Assembly (NCBI RefSeq): GCF_033723955.1
Contig: NZ_CP137555.1
Coordinates: 248,001-312,000 of the forward strand
Reading direction: 5' to 3'
Source of the DNA: Microbulbifer pacificus
Lineage (GTDB): Bacteria > Pseudomonadota > Gammaproteobacteria > Pseudomonadales > Cellvibrionaceae
DNA: 64,000 nucleotides
A program made the translations under genes and the position numbers. This document shows, in pieces, positions 23,017 through 31,247 of the stretch. The notes beneath the pieces are model-generated. The model was given only the letters and a program-made list of their open reading frames with translations, had not been told where the DNA came from and searched no databases. Position 1 is the stretch's first letter. Every line of letters starts with the position of its first letter.

Positions 23017-23817
23017 ATGAGCGCTACGAAAAAACCCAGCAAATATGTCGCGCGCGAGCCCGACGCCAGCGGCTTCATCGAATACACCGAACTCGAACAC
23101 CAGACCTGGCAGCAGCTGATCGAGCGCCAGCTACAGGTCATACCCGGTCGCGCCTGCGACGAATACCTGCACGGCCTTGAACTACTCGACCTGCCCCGCG
23201 ACCGCATCCCGCAACTGGAAGAGGTAAGCGCCGTGTTGCGCCGCGAAACCGGCTGGGAGTGCGCGCGTGTACCTGCGCTGATCGGTTTCGAAACCTTTTT
23301 CCGACTGTTGTCTGAGCGCAAATTCCCGGTGGCAACGTTTATCCGCACCCCGGAAGAATTCGACTACCTGCAGGAACCGGACATCTTTCACGAGATCTTT
23401 GGCCACTGCGCCATGCTCACCAACCCGGCCTTTGCCAATTTCACGCAGAATTACGGCGAGCTGGGGCTGAACGCCTCCCCCAAAGAGCGCGCCTATCTTG
23501 CACGCCTCTACTGGTTCACCGTGGAGTTCGGCCTATTGAACACCAAAGATGGGCTGCGCATTTACGGCGGCGGCATTCTGTCCTCACCGAAAGAAACGCT
23601 ATATGCACTCAGTGATGAGCCGGTACGCGCAGAGTTTGACGTGGTGGACGCGCTGCGAACTCCCTACCGCATCGACATAGTGCAACCCATCTATTACGTC
23701 CTCCGCGACCTCGAGAACCTGCAGCAGCTCACCGAGATCGACCTGATGGCACGCGTGCGCGAAGCCATGGCCGCAGGCCTGTACGAACCGATGTTCCCAC
23801 CGAAGGAAGCCGCCTGA
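23017..23817 (+). CDS. phhA: Phenylalanine 4-monooxygenase PhhA
   Basis: Iron- and tetrahydropterin-dependent enzyme that hydroxylates phenylalanine to tyrosine, 266 aa, the usual bacterial length. The iron ligands are His125 and His130 in FHEIFGH and Glu170 in WFTVEFGLL. Substrate-binding loops are seen in CARVPALIGFETFFRLLSERKFPVATFIRTPEEFDYLQEPDIFHE. A GAGG site precedes the ATG. It is divergent from tyrR across a TyrR box. Pseudomonas usually has phhB (pterin dehydratase) next; here it is absent from the window. A strong terminator ends the transcript. Confidence 0.96.
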   Translation: MSATKKPSKYVAREPDASGFIEYTELEHQTWQQLIERQLQVIPGRACDEYLHGLELLDLPRDRIPQLEEVSAVLRRETGWECARVPALIGFETFFRLLSERKFPVATFIRTPEEFDYLQEPDIFHEIFGHCAMLTNPAFANFTQNYGELGLNASPKERAYLARLYWFTVEFGLLNTKDGLRIYGGGILSSPKETLYALSDEPVRAEFDVVDALRTPYRIDIVQPIYYVLRDLENLQQLTEIDLMARVREAMAAGLYEPMFPPKEAA

Positions 23818-23854
23818 TTCCTCAGGACAATTTTCCAACATCTCCCTGTTGACT

Positions 23855-23880
23855 GGCCGGGCATCGCCCGGCCTTTTTTG
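23855..23880 (+). terminator. Rho-independent terminator of phhA
   Basis: A perfect 8-bp stem GGCCGGGC-ATC-GCCCGGCC followed by TTTTTTG starts 38 bases after the phhA stop. Confidence 0.92.
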
Positions 23881-24100
23881 TTGCCGGCATAGCGCAGAGA
23901 AAATTCCACTACTGACACCCCGGAACTGAGATTATCGTTACCAGCAAGACACGGGGCACAGCAAAGGATTCTTCCGAGGCTCACCAAAGTCGGATCTCGC
24001 TGCGCCCTCCAAAATTACTGGGGTATTTTGTTGCTAGGGATAGCGAATTGGATACGCTTTATGGAACCGATCCCCGCGTTTTCGGGAGATATGTAGAACT

Positions 24101-24571
24101 ATGTCCTCACTCGACGCGATTGATCGACAACTTCTTGCCATCCTCCAATCTGATGTTAGTCTCTCCATCGAAGAGCTGGCCGAGCGCGTGGGTCTTACCA
24201 AAACCCCCTGCTGGCGCCGGATACAGAAATTGGAGAAAAGCGGCATCATTCGCCGCAAGGTCGCACTGCTGGACGCGGAAGTCCTGGGACTGCCGGTGTC
24301 GGTGTTTGCCCAGGTAAAAACCAACCAGCACAGCGCGGAATGGGCGGAGTCCTTTTCCAGTGCCATGGCCGATCTGCCAGAGGTAGTGGACTGCTACCGC
24401 ATGGCGGGCGACTACGACTACATACTTCGCGTCGTGGTCAGCGACGTGGCCGCCTACGACCGCTTCTACAAAAGGTTGATCGCCCACTCGGGCATCTCCG
24501 ATGTAGCGTCCAATTTCGCCATGGAGCAGATCAAAAGCACAACCGAACTGCCCATACCGCCGGGAGAATAA
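24101..24571 (+). CDS. Lrp/AsnC-family transcriptional regulator
   Basis: A 156-aa leucine-responsive-type regulator. An N-terminal winged HTH (residues 3-55, LSIEELAERVGLTKTPCWRRIQKLEKSGII) is followed by a RAM ligand-binding domain (about 65-145) with AGDYDYILRVVVSDVAAYDRFYKRLI. It is 67 bases upstream of a class V aminotransferase-like gene on the same strand, with no terminator seen between them. Such regulators often control an adjacent amino acid gene, so the aminotransferase is the likely target. The effector is unknown. Confidence 0.93.
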   Translation: MSSLDAIDRQLLAILQSDVSLSIEELAERVGLTKTPCWRRIQKLEKSGIIRRKVALLDAEVLGLPVSVFAQVKTNQHSAEWAESFSSAMADLPEVVDCYRMAGDYDYILRVVVSDVAAYDRFYKRLIAHSGISDVASNFAMEQIKSTTELPIPPGE

Positions 24572-24638
24572 CCCCAGCTCAAATACTGATAAATTTGCCC
24601 GCGGAAGATCCCCGCGGGCGCAGTCATTTGAGGTTGTC

Positions 24639-26291
24639 ATGTCCGCAAACGGTTCACCAGAAATCAATAACAAAACCGAATCCTTGCTTCAGCGTATTCG
24701 CGACAATGTCATCGGCGAACGCATGCCGATGCAGACCCCGTTCGGGCAACGGCCGCTGATTTACGCCGATTACACCGCATCAGGCCGAGCACTGACCTTT
24801 ATCGAGGATGCGATTCGCAACCGGGTACTCCCCTGGTACGCCAATACCCACACCGAGACCTCGGCCACCGGACGCCAGACCACGGCCTTCCGCGAACAGG
24901 CACGCGCGGCCATTCGCAAATCCGTGAATGCCAGTGATGAGCACGCAATTATTTTTTGTGGCGCCGGTGCCACTGCGGCAGTCAACCGCTTGGTGGACTC
25001 CCTCGGCCTGCGCGCGGACTGCTACAGCAGATTCGGCGGCAGCGCCGGACAGATTCCGGAGAACAAACGCCCGGTGGTTTTCATCGGTCCCTACGAACAC
25101 CACTCCAACGATCTGCCCTGGCGCGAGTCCATCGCCGACGTCGTCACCATCCCGCTGAACGCAGCTGGCGGTGTCGACCTCGAAGCCCTGCAAAACGCCC
25201 TCGACCAGTACGCCGAGCGCCCGCTGAAGATTGGCAGCTTCTCCGCCGCCTCCAACGTCACCGGCATCCGCACCGACGTCGATGCCGTTACCCGCTTGCT
25301 GCACAAAAACGGCGCCCTCTCTTTCTGGGACTATGCCGCCGCCGCACCTTACGTGGGCATTGATGTTAAAGGCGAAGACGAACTCAGCAGCAAGGACGCC
25401 CTGTTCATCTCCCCGCATAAATTCGTCGGCGGCCCAGGCACCCCCGGCCTGCTGATCGTGCGCCGCTCACTGCTGCCGCAAAGCCAGCCCTCCGTCACCG
25501 GCGGCGGCACCGTGTCCTGGGTGAGCCCCGGTCGACACACCTACCTGCCCGCCGGCGAACGCCGTGAAGAAGCCGGCACCCCGGCCATCGTGGAATCCGT
25601 GCGCGCCGGTATGGCATTTGCTCTGAAAGACCAGGTCGGCGCCGATGTCATCGAAGCCCGCGAAGCCCACTGGCTCGCCCGCGCCTTCGCGCGCTGGAGC
25701 GGCAAAGAGAACATCCAGATCCTAGGTGGCACCGAAGCCGAGCGCGTCAGCATCGTCTCCCTGCACCTGCTGCACGACGGCAAACCTCTGCATCACGGAT
25801 TCGTCGTCGCCCTGCTGAACGACCTGTTCGGTATCCAGGTCCGCGGCGGCTGCTCCTGCGCCGGCCCCTACGGCCACCACCTGTTGCACCTCACCGACGA
25901 ACAGAGCACCGCCATCGAACAACTGGTGAGCGAAGGCGAGAGCATTCTCAAGCCGGGCTGGGTGCGACTGAACTTCAACTATTTCCTCGATGAAGAGACC
26001 GTTGACTACCTGATCGACGCCATCGAACTCATCGCCGAATTTGGCCACCGCATGCTGCCCTACTACCAGTACGACACTGCACACGGGGTATGGCGCTACC
26101 AGGGCGAGAAGGCGAGCGATCCGTTCGCACTCGAATTTGCAACCGACATTTCGGCGCCGACCAAGGTCGACACCCCGCTGGCGCAATTTATTCAGCAGGC
26201 GCGTCCGATTCTGGAAAACCCACCGGGGGAAATTTGTGAGCAGCCAATTCTGTCTGAGAAAGGAGAGAGCTTGCGCTGGTTCAAGCTTTGA
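24639..26291 (+). CDS. Class V aminotransferase-fold PLP enzyme (cysteine desulfurase-like)
   Basis: PLP-dependent fold type I enzyme of 550 aa, well over the roughly 400 aa of IscS or SufS. The PLP lysine is Lys261 in FISPHKFVGGPGTPG, and the active-site Asp/Ala pocket is in LSFWDYAAAAPYVGID. A cysteine-rich loop RGGCSCAGPYGHHLL (about residues 402-416) resembles the catalytic Cys loop of cysteine desulfurases. The last 130 residues are an extension (LNFNYFLDEETVDYLIDAIELIAEFGHRMLPYYQYD). A GAGG site precedes the ATG. It follows the Lrp/AsnC regulator. Substrate unknown: it could be a desulfurase, a lyase or an epimerase. Confidence 0.82.
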   Translation: MSANGSPEINNKTESLLQRIRDNVIGERMPMQTPFGQRPLIYADYTASGRALTFIEDAIRNRVLPWYANTHTETSATGRQTTAFREQARAAIRKSVNASDEHAIIFCGAGATAAVNRLVDSLGLRADCYSRFGGSAGQIPENKRPVVFIGPYEHHSNDLPWRESIADVVTIPLNAAGGVDLEALQNALDQYAERPLKIGSFSAASNVTGIRTDVDAVTRLLHKNGALSFWDYAAAAPYVGIDVKGEDELSSKDALFISPHKFVGGPGTPGLLIVRRSLLPQSQPSVTGGGTVSWVSPGRHTYLPAGERREEAGTPAIVESVRAGMAFALKDQVGADVIEAREAHWLARAFARWSGKENIQILGGTEAERVSIVSLHLLHDGKPLHHGFVVALLNDLFGIQVRGGCSCAGPYGHHLLHLTDEQSTAIEQLVSEGESILKPGWVRLNFNYFLDEETVDYLIDAIELIAEFGHRMLPYYQYDTAHGVWRYQGEKASDPFALEFATDISAPTKVDTPLAQFIQQARPILENPPGEICEQPILSEKGESLRWFKL

Positions 26292-26324
26292 AAATTTTCA
26301 AATGCTAACGAAGAGCCAAAACAC

Positions 26325-26440
26325 GAATTGAAGGACGAGTGCCGGGTATCTGTTTTCAAAAGCGTCGGCAACAGGGATGTATTGAAGGGGGGCGCCTAGC
26401 CCGGTTTTGAAAACAGATACCCGATGCTCGGCCGCCACAA
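26325..26440 (+). repeat. Hairpin repeat element, copy A
   Basis: Outer conserved ends are GAATTGAAGG (26325-26334) and GCCGCCACA (26431-26439). A perfect 19-bp inverted repeat (26343-26361 with 26405-26423) encloses a 43-base loop whose core, 26370-26400, is shared with copy B. The stem extends outwards with G-U pairs. It lies between the aminotransferase stop and the antiporter start. See copies B and C. Confidence 0.85.
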
Positions 26441-26548
26441 AACTGGACCAAAGCACCCAAACAAACAATCGCACCATTGAAAACCGACACAATCCCCACC
26501 CATAATGCCTGAACAACGAATTTCTCCAGTCTGCTACAAGGATGCGCA

Positions 26549-27718
26549 GTGCCCGAGACCTCCCTGTTCCAGTCGTTTTTCCTGATCTTCACCGGCGCCG
26601 CCATCGTCGCCTCGCTCGCCCTATGGGGCCGCCAACCCCTGCTTGTCGCCTATATCGCCCTCGGCGTACTGCTCGGCCCCTCCGCTCTTGGCATCATCGA
26701 CAACGTCGAACTCATGGCCGAAATGTCCAACATCGGCATTATCTTCCTGCTGTTCCTGCTCGGCCTCGACATGCAGCCCAAGGCACTCATTTCCGTGCTG
26801 CGCAAAGCCACCTTCGTCGGCCTGATAAGCTCCGCTATATTCCTCGGCCTGGGCTACGCCATCGGCAGATTGTTCGGTTTCACCAGTACCGAATCCTGGG
26901 TAATCGGCATGGCCATGATGTTCTCCAGCACCATCATCGGCATCAAACTCCTGCCCACCACCGTACTGCACCACAAACACCTGGGTGAAATGATGGTCGG
27001 CCTGCTGCTGTTCCAGGATTTCGTCGCCATCACCTGCCTGATGATTTTATTGAGCGGCAGCACCGGCTCCGTGGATTTCACCCGTCTCGGTATCTCCTTC
27101 GCGGCGCTGCCCCTGCTAATCGCCCTGGCCTGGGGCGCCGTGCGCTATGTGTTGCAGCCGCTGCTGGCAAAATTCGACCGCTTCCACGAATACGTGTTTC
27201 TGCTGGCGCTGGGCTGGTGTATGGGACTTGCGGAACTGGCGGAAATCATGGGTCTGTCGCGGGAAATCGGCGCCTTTATCGCCGGCATCACCCTCGCCAC
27301 CAGCCCAATTTCCCAGTACATCGCACTCAGCCTTAAGCCTTTGCGCGACTTCTTCCTGATCCTGTTCTTCTTCAGCCTCGGCGCGCAGTTCCATCTGGAA
27401 ATGGTCCCCCAAATCGCCCTGCCCGCGCTGGTGACGGCCATCGCTGTACTGGTGATAAAACCGGTGGTATTCCGCTACCTCCTTGGGCAACAGAGTGAGC
27501 GGACCATACTCGCGTGGGATATCGGCTTCCGCCTCGGGCAGATCAGCGAGTTCTCACTGTTGATTGCGTACCTGGCCATGAGCCAGCAATTGATAGGCAG
27601 CGCCGCTTCACACCTGATTCAGGCAACGGCGATTCTTACCTTCCTAGTTTCTTCTTATATTGTGGTTTTGAACTTCCCCAATCCTATTGCGATCAAGGAC
27701 CATTTGCGCAGGGATTAG
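26549..27718 (+). CDS. CPA2-type cation/proton antiporter
   Basis: Polytopic inner-membrane protein of 389 aa in the monovalent cation:proton antiporter-2 family (Kef/CPA2), exchanging K+ or Na+ for H+. About 12 hydrophobic segments are visible. Typical blocks are LLGPSALGII, GIIFLLFLLGLDMQPKAL, MMFSSTIIGIKLLP, LLFQDFVAI with the transport Asp, and IGAFIAGITLATSP. It ends right after the last helix, so it lacks the cytosolic TrkA-N nucleotide-binding domain of KefB/KefC. The GTG start has an AAGGA site six bases upstream. The gene is bracketed by copies A and B of the hairpin repeat in opposite orientation. Confidence 0.9.
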   Translation: MPETSLFQSFFLIFTGAAIVASLALWGRQPLLVAYIALGVLLGPSALGIIDNVELMAEMSNIGIIFLLFLLGLDMQPKALISVLRKATFVGLISSAIFLGLGYAIGRLFGFTSTESWVIGMAMMFSSTIIGIKLLPTTVLHHKHLGEMMVGLLLFQDFVAITCLMILLSGSTGSVDFTRLGISFAALPLLIALAWGAVRYVLQPLLAKFDRFHEYVFLLALGWCMGLAELAEIMGLSREIGAFIAGITLATSPISQYIALSLKPLRDFFLILFFFSLGAQFHLEMVPQIALPALVTAIAVLVIKPVVFRYLLGQQSERTILAWDIGFRLGQISEFSLLIAYLAMSQQLIGSAASHLIQATAILTFLVSSYIVVLNFPNPIAIKDHLRRD

Positions 27719-27750
27719 AGATTTTTTATTGGTGGTCTTAAAGCTTGCGC

Positions 27751-27865
27751 GGTGGCGGCGGATCACTGGATGGCTGCTTTCAGGACCGAGCTAGGCGCCC
27801 CCCTTCAATACATCCCTGTTTGCGACAGTCCTGAAAGCAGCCACCCAGCGCCCCACCTTCAATTC
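27751..27865 (-). repeat. Hairpin repeat element, copy B (inverted)
   Basis: Same element as copy A on the other strand: GAATTGAAGG at 27865-27856 and CGCCGCCACC at 27760-27751. A 16-bp perfect inverted repeat (27771-27786 with 27828-27843), extended by four more pairs past one mismatch to 27766 and 27848, encloses a 41-base loop that matches the copy A loop nearly base for base. The arm sequence differs from copy A. It lies 32 bases after the antiporter stop. Confidence 0.85.
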
Positions 27866-27913
27866 AAACTCCTGCAATCCAAAAGAATATGCGCTTACGA
27901 AGTCATTAACTTT

Positions 27914-28042
27914 GAATTGAAGGGAAAGTGCTGGGGATGGGTTTTCGAAAGCGTCGGCGACATGGACGTCGCCGACGCAGCGTACAGGGATGTATTCACA
28001 GCGGTTTCGAAAACCCATCCCCAGTGCTTTGCCGCTACCGCA
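27914..28042 (+). repeat. Hairpin repeat element, copy C
   Basis: Outer ends GAATTGAAGG (27914-27923) and GCCGCTACCGC (28031-28041). A perfect 20-bp inverted repeat (27931-27950 with 28005-28024) extends with two G-U and four more Watson-Crick pairs. The 54-base loop shares GCGTCGGC and ACAGGGATGTATT with the other copies but holds an extra nested 11-bp hairpin (27951-27978). It lies 48 bases from copy B, back to back, in the gap where the antiporter and RND operon converge. Confidence 0.85.
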
Positions 28043-28091
28043 CCACCCTCAAAGCACGGAGGGATATGGCGCGATCGTATTAAAGCCCGCA

Positions 28092-31000
28092 CTAAGACGA
28101 AGAATTCGCAAGAGCCCGGCCTTTCAAAAGGCCAAACAACACCGGAATATCACGGGAAAACATCAGATACAGGCACGGCACCAGCAACAGGGAAATGGTG
28201 GTAGCCGCAAGGATTCCGTAACCCAGGGAAATCGCCATCGGAATCATGAATTTCGCCTGTACCGAAGTTTCAAAAATCATCGGCATCAGACCACAGAAAG
28301 TAGTAACCGTGGTCAGGATAATCGGACGGAATCGGCGGGAAGCCGCGGCCTTGATGGCGTCGGTGATTGGCATGCCTTCCGCCCGCAACCGGTTACCGTA
28401 CTCGATCATCACCAGCGTATCGTTGATAACAACCCCCGCCAGCGCCACCATCCCCAGAATACTCACCATACTGAGCCCGTAGCCCATCACCAGATGGCCC
28501 AGCAGAGCACCGATCACCCCGAATGGAATTGCCACCATCACCGTGAGCGGCTGGATGTAGCTCTTCAGAGGGATTGCCAGCAGGAAATACAAGATCGCCA
28601 GCGTCAGAGAAAACGTCACCGCCAGCGAAGAAAGCCCCTCCCGCTCTTGCGCCTGGCGCCCCTCATAGGAAATCGACAAGCCCGGATACTGCGCCCGCAA
28701 CTGTGGCATCACACTCAGGTTTAACTCGTTGATCACCAGTGCCGCCTGATCTGCGGGGTCCACGTTGGCGGTTACCGTCATCACCCGCCGTCCCTCACGA
28801 CGATTGATGGTCGCATAGGCGCGCCCCTGTTCGATCTGCACCAGATCCGGCAGTGGCAACCACAGGCCGTTGCCGGCACGGATCATGATGTTGTTGACAT
28901 CATCCAGCGTCACCCGCTCCGCTTCCGGCAAGCGCACCATCACCTTCACCTGGTCCCGCCCGCGCTGCTGGCGGAAGGCTTCGGCCCCATACAGCGATGC
29001 GCGCAGCTGACGACCGATGTCCTCGGCGGTGAGGCCAAGGCTCTTGGCGGTGTCGGTGAGAGTGAGGTCCAGCTGGCGCTTGCCCTGGGAAACACCCGCA
29101 TCGATATCCCCCACTGACGGGAAGCCTTTCAGGGCTTCCGCCAGCTGCGTTGCCGCCTGCTCGAGCAGATCCGTATCTGTATGCCGCAGCTCCACCGTCA
29201 ACGCCGGCCCGGCACCGGGGCCGCCGCGATCACTGGCAAAGCTGGAGCTGAGAGACCCCGGCACCGGCCCCACCGCGCGGCGCCAGCGCATGACGAATTC
29301 GCCGGTAGAAATGGTGCGCTGATCACCCGGGGTGAGATAGACATCCACCTGTACCGAGTCGTTGCGAATCAATCCGCGCATGCCGATAAACACACCTTCG
29401 CGACCAGTTTCCTCCAGAATCTGGTCCGCCGCACTCATGATCTGCTTGCGCGCACGATCCAACTGGACCTCCGCGGTACCCGGCGGAAAGGTAACCTCCA
29501 CACGACCGGAATCCCGCTCCACCTTCGGCATCAGGGTAAAGCCCATGCGCCCACTGGCTGCGTATCCCGTCATTACAATCAGGATTGCAATGGATATCGC
29601 GATCGTGATGTATCGGTGCCGCACGCACAGGTCCAGTGTCGGCTTGAAGCGTTTTTCCACAAAACGATCGAGGCTGCGCGCAATCATTTTCTGGCGAGCG
29701 GCGAAGCGACGCGCTGCACGGCTCTTGTGGCCGCGCTTCGAGTACGCCAGGTGCGCCGGCAGGATAAACAAGGCTTCCACCCAGGAGATCGCAAACACCG
29801 TCCCCACCACAAACGGGATCACACCGAAAATCTTGCCCATAAAACCGGGCAATTCGGTGAGCGGCAGAAACGCAACGATATTGGTGAGGATGGCAAACGT
29901 CAGCGGTACCGCTACCTGCCTTGCTCCGGCGATTGCGGCTTCGAAGTTGTTGTAGCCCTGCTGGCGCCACTCGTGAATGTTTTCACCTGCGATGATCGCA
30001 TCATCCACCACGATACCGAGGGCGATGATGAATGCGAACATGCTCACCATATTGATGGAAATATCCATCGCCGGCAGGAACAGCAGCGCGCCCAGGAAAC
30101 TGGTTGGAATACCCAGGGTTACCCAGAATGCGAGTCGCAATTCAAGAAATGCGCCGAGCACCACGAACACCAGCAACAGCCCGAGGAACCCGTTTTTCAG
30201 CAGCAGCGCCAGGCGCTCCTTGAAAATCTCCGAGTCGTCGTCGCGCACACTGACATGAATGCCCGGCGGCAGGTTTTCGCGCAGTTCCGCCAGTACCTCA
30301 TGGGTGGCATCACTGACGCTCATCGGTGTCTGGTCGCCGATGCGGAACACATTGATGCCCGCTGCCGGCTCGCCGTTGAACACCATGTTGCGCGGTTCGT
30401 CCACCAGCGCGTCGCGAATGGTGGCAACGTCCCGCAGGCGTACGGTACCGCCACCTTCACTGCGGGCCACGGCGATATCGCCGAACTGGCGCGCCCAGTC
30501 CTTGCGCTCGGTCACCCGCACCAGGATCTCACCCGATTCGGATTTCACCCCGCCTGCCGGCACATCCACCGCGGCATTGCGCACCAGCTGCGCGATATCC
30601 GGCAGCGACAGGTTATAGCGGCGCAGGTCGTCGCGGTCGACCTCGATCGCAATTTCGTAATCCTTGACCCCGTAAGCCTCGACCTGGGTGATGTCGGGAT
30701 GAGCTTCCAGCTTGTCATACACCTGCATGACGAATTCCCGCAGGGTACGCTCGTCCATGTTGCCGTAGATGACCACATCGAGCACATCCCGCTTACGCTC
30801 CGCCAGGCTGACCTGTGGGCGCTCGATATCAGACGGGAAAGTACTTACCCGATCGATCGCGGCCTGAACATCCTGGAACACCTTGTTGCCATCGGCATCT
30901 TCATCGAGTTCCAGGGTAAGACTTGCACTGCCCTCACCCGCGCTGCCGCGCAGCTCCTTGACACCTTCAAGCCCGGTGATTGCCTGCTCTGCGGGCACCA

Positions 31001-31247
31001 GCACACCGCGCTCCACCTCTTCCGGGCTGGCGCCGGGATAGGAAATATTCACCGTCACCATATCGAGGCTGAATTCGGGGAAGACCTCCTTCTTGATGGC
31101 AAAGGAGAAAAACAAGCCGCCGATCAGCAGCACCAGCATCAACAGGTTGGCGGTGACATGGTTGTGCGTCATCCACGCGATCGGGCCGTGTTTGGTATCC
31201 ACGGGAGGGCGATGGCGCTTATCGCTGAATTGATGGTTACTGCTCAT
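28092..31247 (-). CDS. RND efflux pump, inner-membrane permease
   Basis: Proton-driven RND permease of 1051 aa, the inner-membrane part of a tripartite drug/solute exporter. Twelve transmembrane helices flank two large periplasmic loops. TM4 keeps the proton-relay Asp pair in GIVVDDAIIAGENI. Other family blocks are YPGASPEEVERGVLVPAEQAI near the N-terminus and the TM10-11 stretch GMVALAGVVINDTLVMIEYGN. Its ATG overlaps the adaptor stop by four bases (ATGA). It is the last gene of an outer-membrane factor, adaptor, permease operon. A regulator is not adjacent, and the substrate cannot be predicted. Confidence 0.95.
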   Translation of the reverse strand: MSSNHQFSDKRHRPPVDTKHGPIAWMTHNHVTANLLMLVLLIGGLFFSFAIKKEVFPEFSLDMVTVNISYPGASPEEVERGVLVPAEQAITGLEGVKELRGSAGEGSASLTLELDEDADGNKVFQDVQAAIDRVSTFPSDIERPQVSLAERKRDVLDVVIYGNMDERTLREFVMQVYDKLEAHPDITQVEAYGVKDYEIAIEVDRDDLRRYNLSLPDIAQLVRNAAVDVPAGGVKSESGEILVRVTERKDWARQFGDIAVARSEGGGTVRLRDVATIRDALVDEPRNMVFNGEPAAGINVFRIGDQTPMSVSDATHEVLAELRENLPPGIHVSVRDDDSEIFKERLALLLKNGFLGLLLVFVVLGAFLELRLAFWVTLGIPTSFLGALLFLPAMDISINMVSMFAFIIALGIVVDDAIIAGENIHEWRQQGYNNFEAAIAGARQVAVPLTFAILTNIVAFLPLTELPGFMGKIFGVIPFVVGTVFAISWVEALFILPAHLAYSKRGHKSRAARRFAARQKMIARSLDRFVEKRFKPTLDLCVRHRYITIAISIAILIVMTGYAASGRMGFTLMPKVERDSGRVEVTFPPGTAEVQLDRARKQIMSAADQILEETGREGVFIGMRGLIRNDSVQVDVYLTPGDQRTISTGEFVMRWRRAVGPVPGSLSSSFASDRGGPGAGPALTVELRHTDTDLLEQAATQLAEALKGFPSVGDIDAGVSQGKRQLDLTLTDTAKSLGLTAEDIGRQLRASLYGAEAFRQQRGRDQVKVMVRLPEAERVTLDDVNNIMIRAGNGLWLPLPDLVQIEQGRAYATINRREGRRVMTVTANVDPADQAALVINELNLSVMPQLRAQYPGLSISYEGRQAQEREGLSSLAVTFSLTLAILYFLLAIPLKSYIQPLTVMVAIPFGVIGALLGHLVMGYGLSMVSILGMVALAGVVINDTLVMIEYGNRLRAEGMPITDAIKAAASRRFRPIILTTVTTFCGLMPMIFETSVQAKFMIPMAISLGYGILAATTISLLLVPCLYLMFSRDIPVLFGLLKGRALANSSS

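Noticed and set aside
26287..26302. Palindrome TTTGAAAATTTTCAAA at the aminotransferase stop
   Set aside because: It is AT-only in its core and overlaps the stop codon; it may be a weak terminator part but lacks a GC stem and a T tract.
26325..28042. Composite transposon or insertion sequence made of copies A and B around the antiporter
   Set aside because: No transposase and no target-site duplication are visible; copy C and element D show that the elements sit at gene ends in general, so a REP-like nature fits better.
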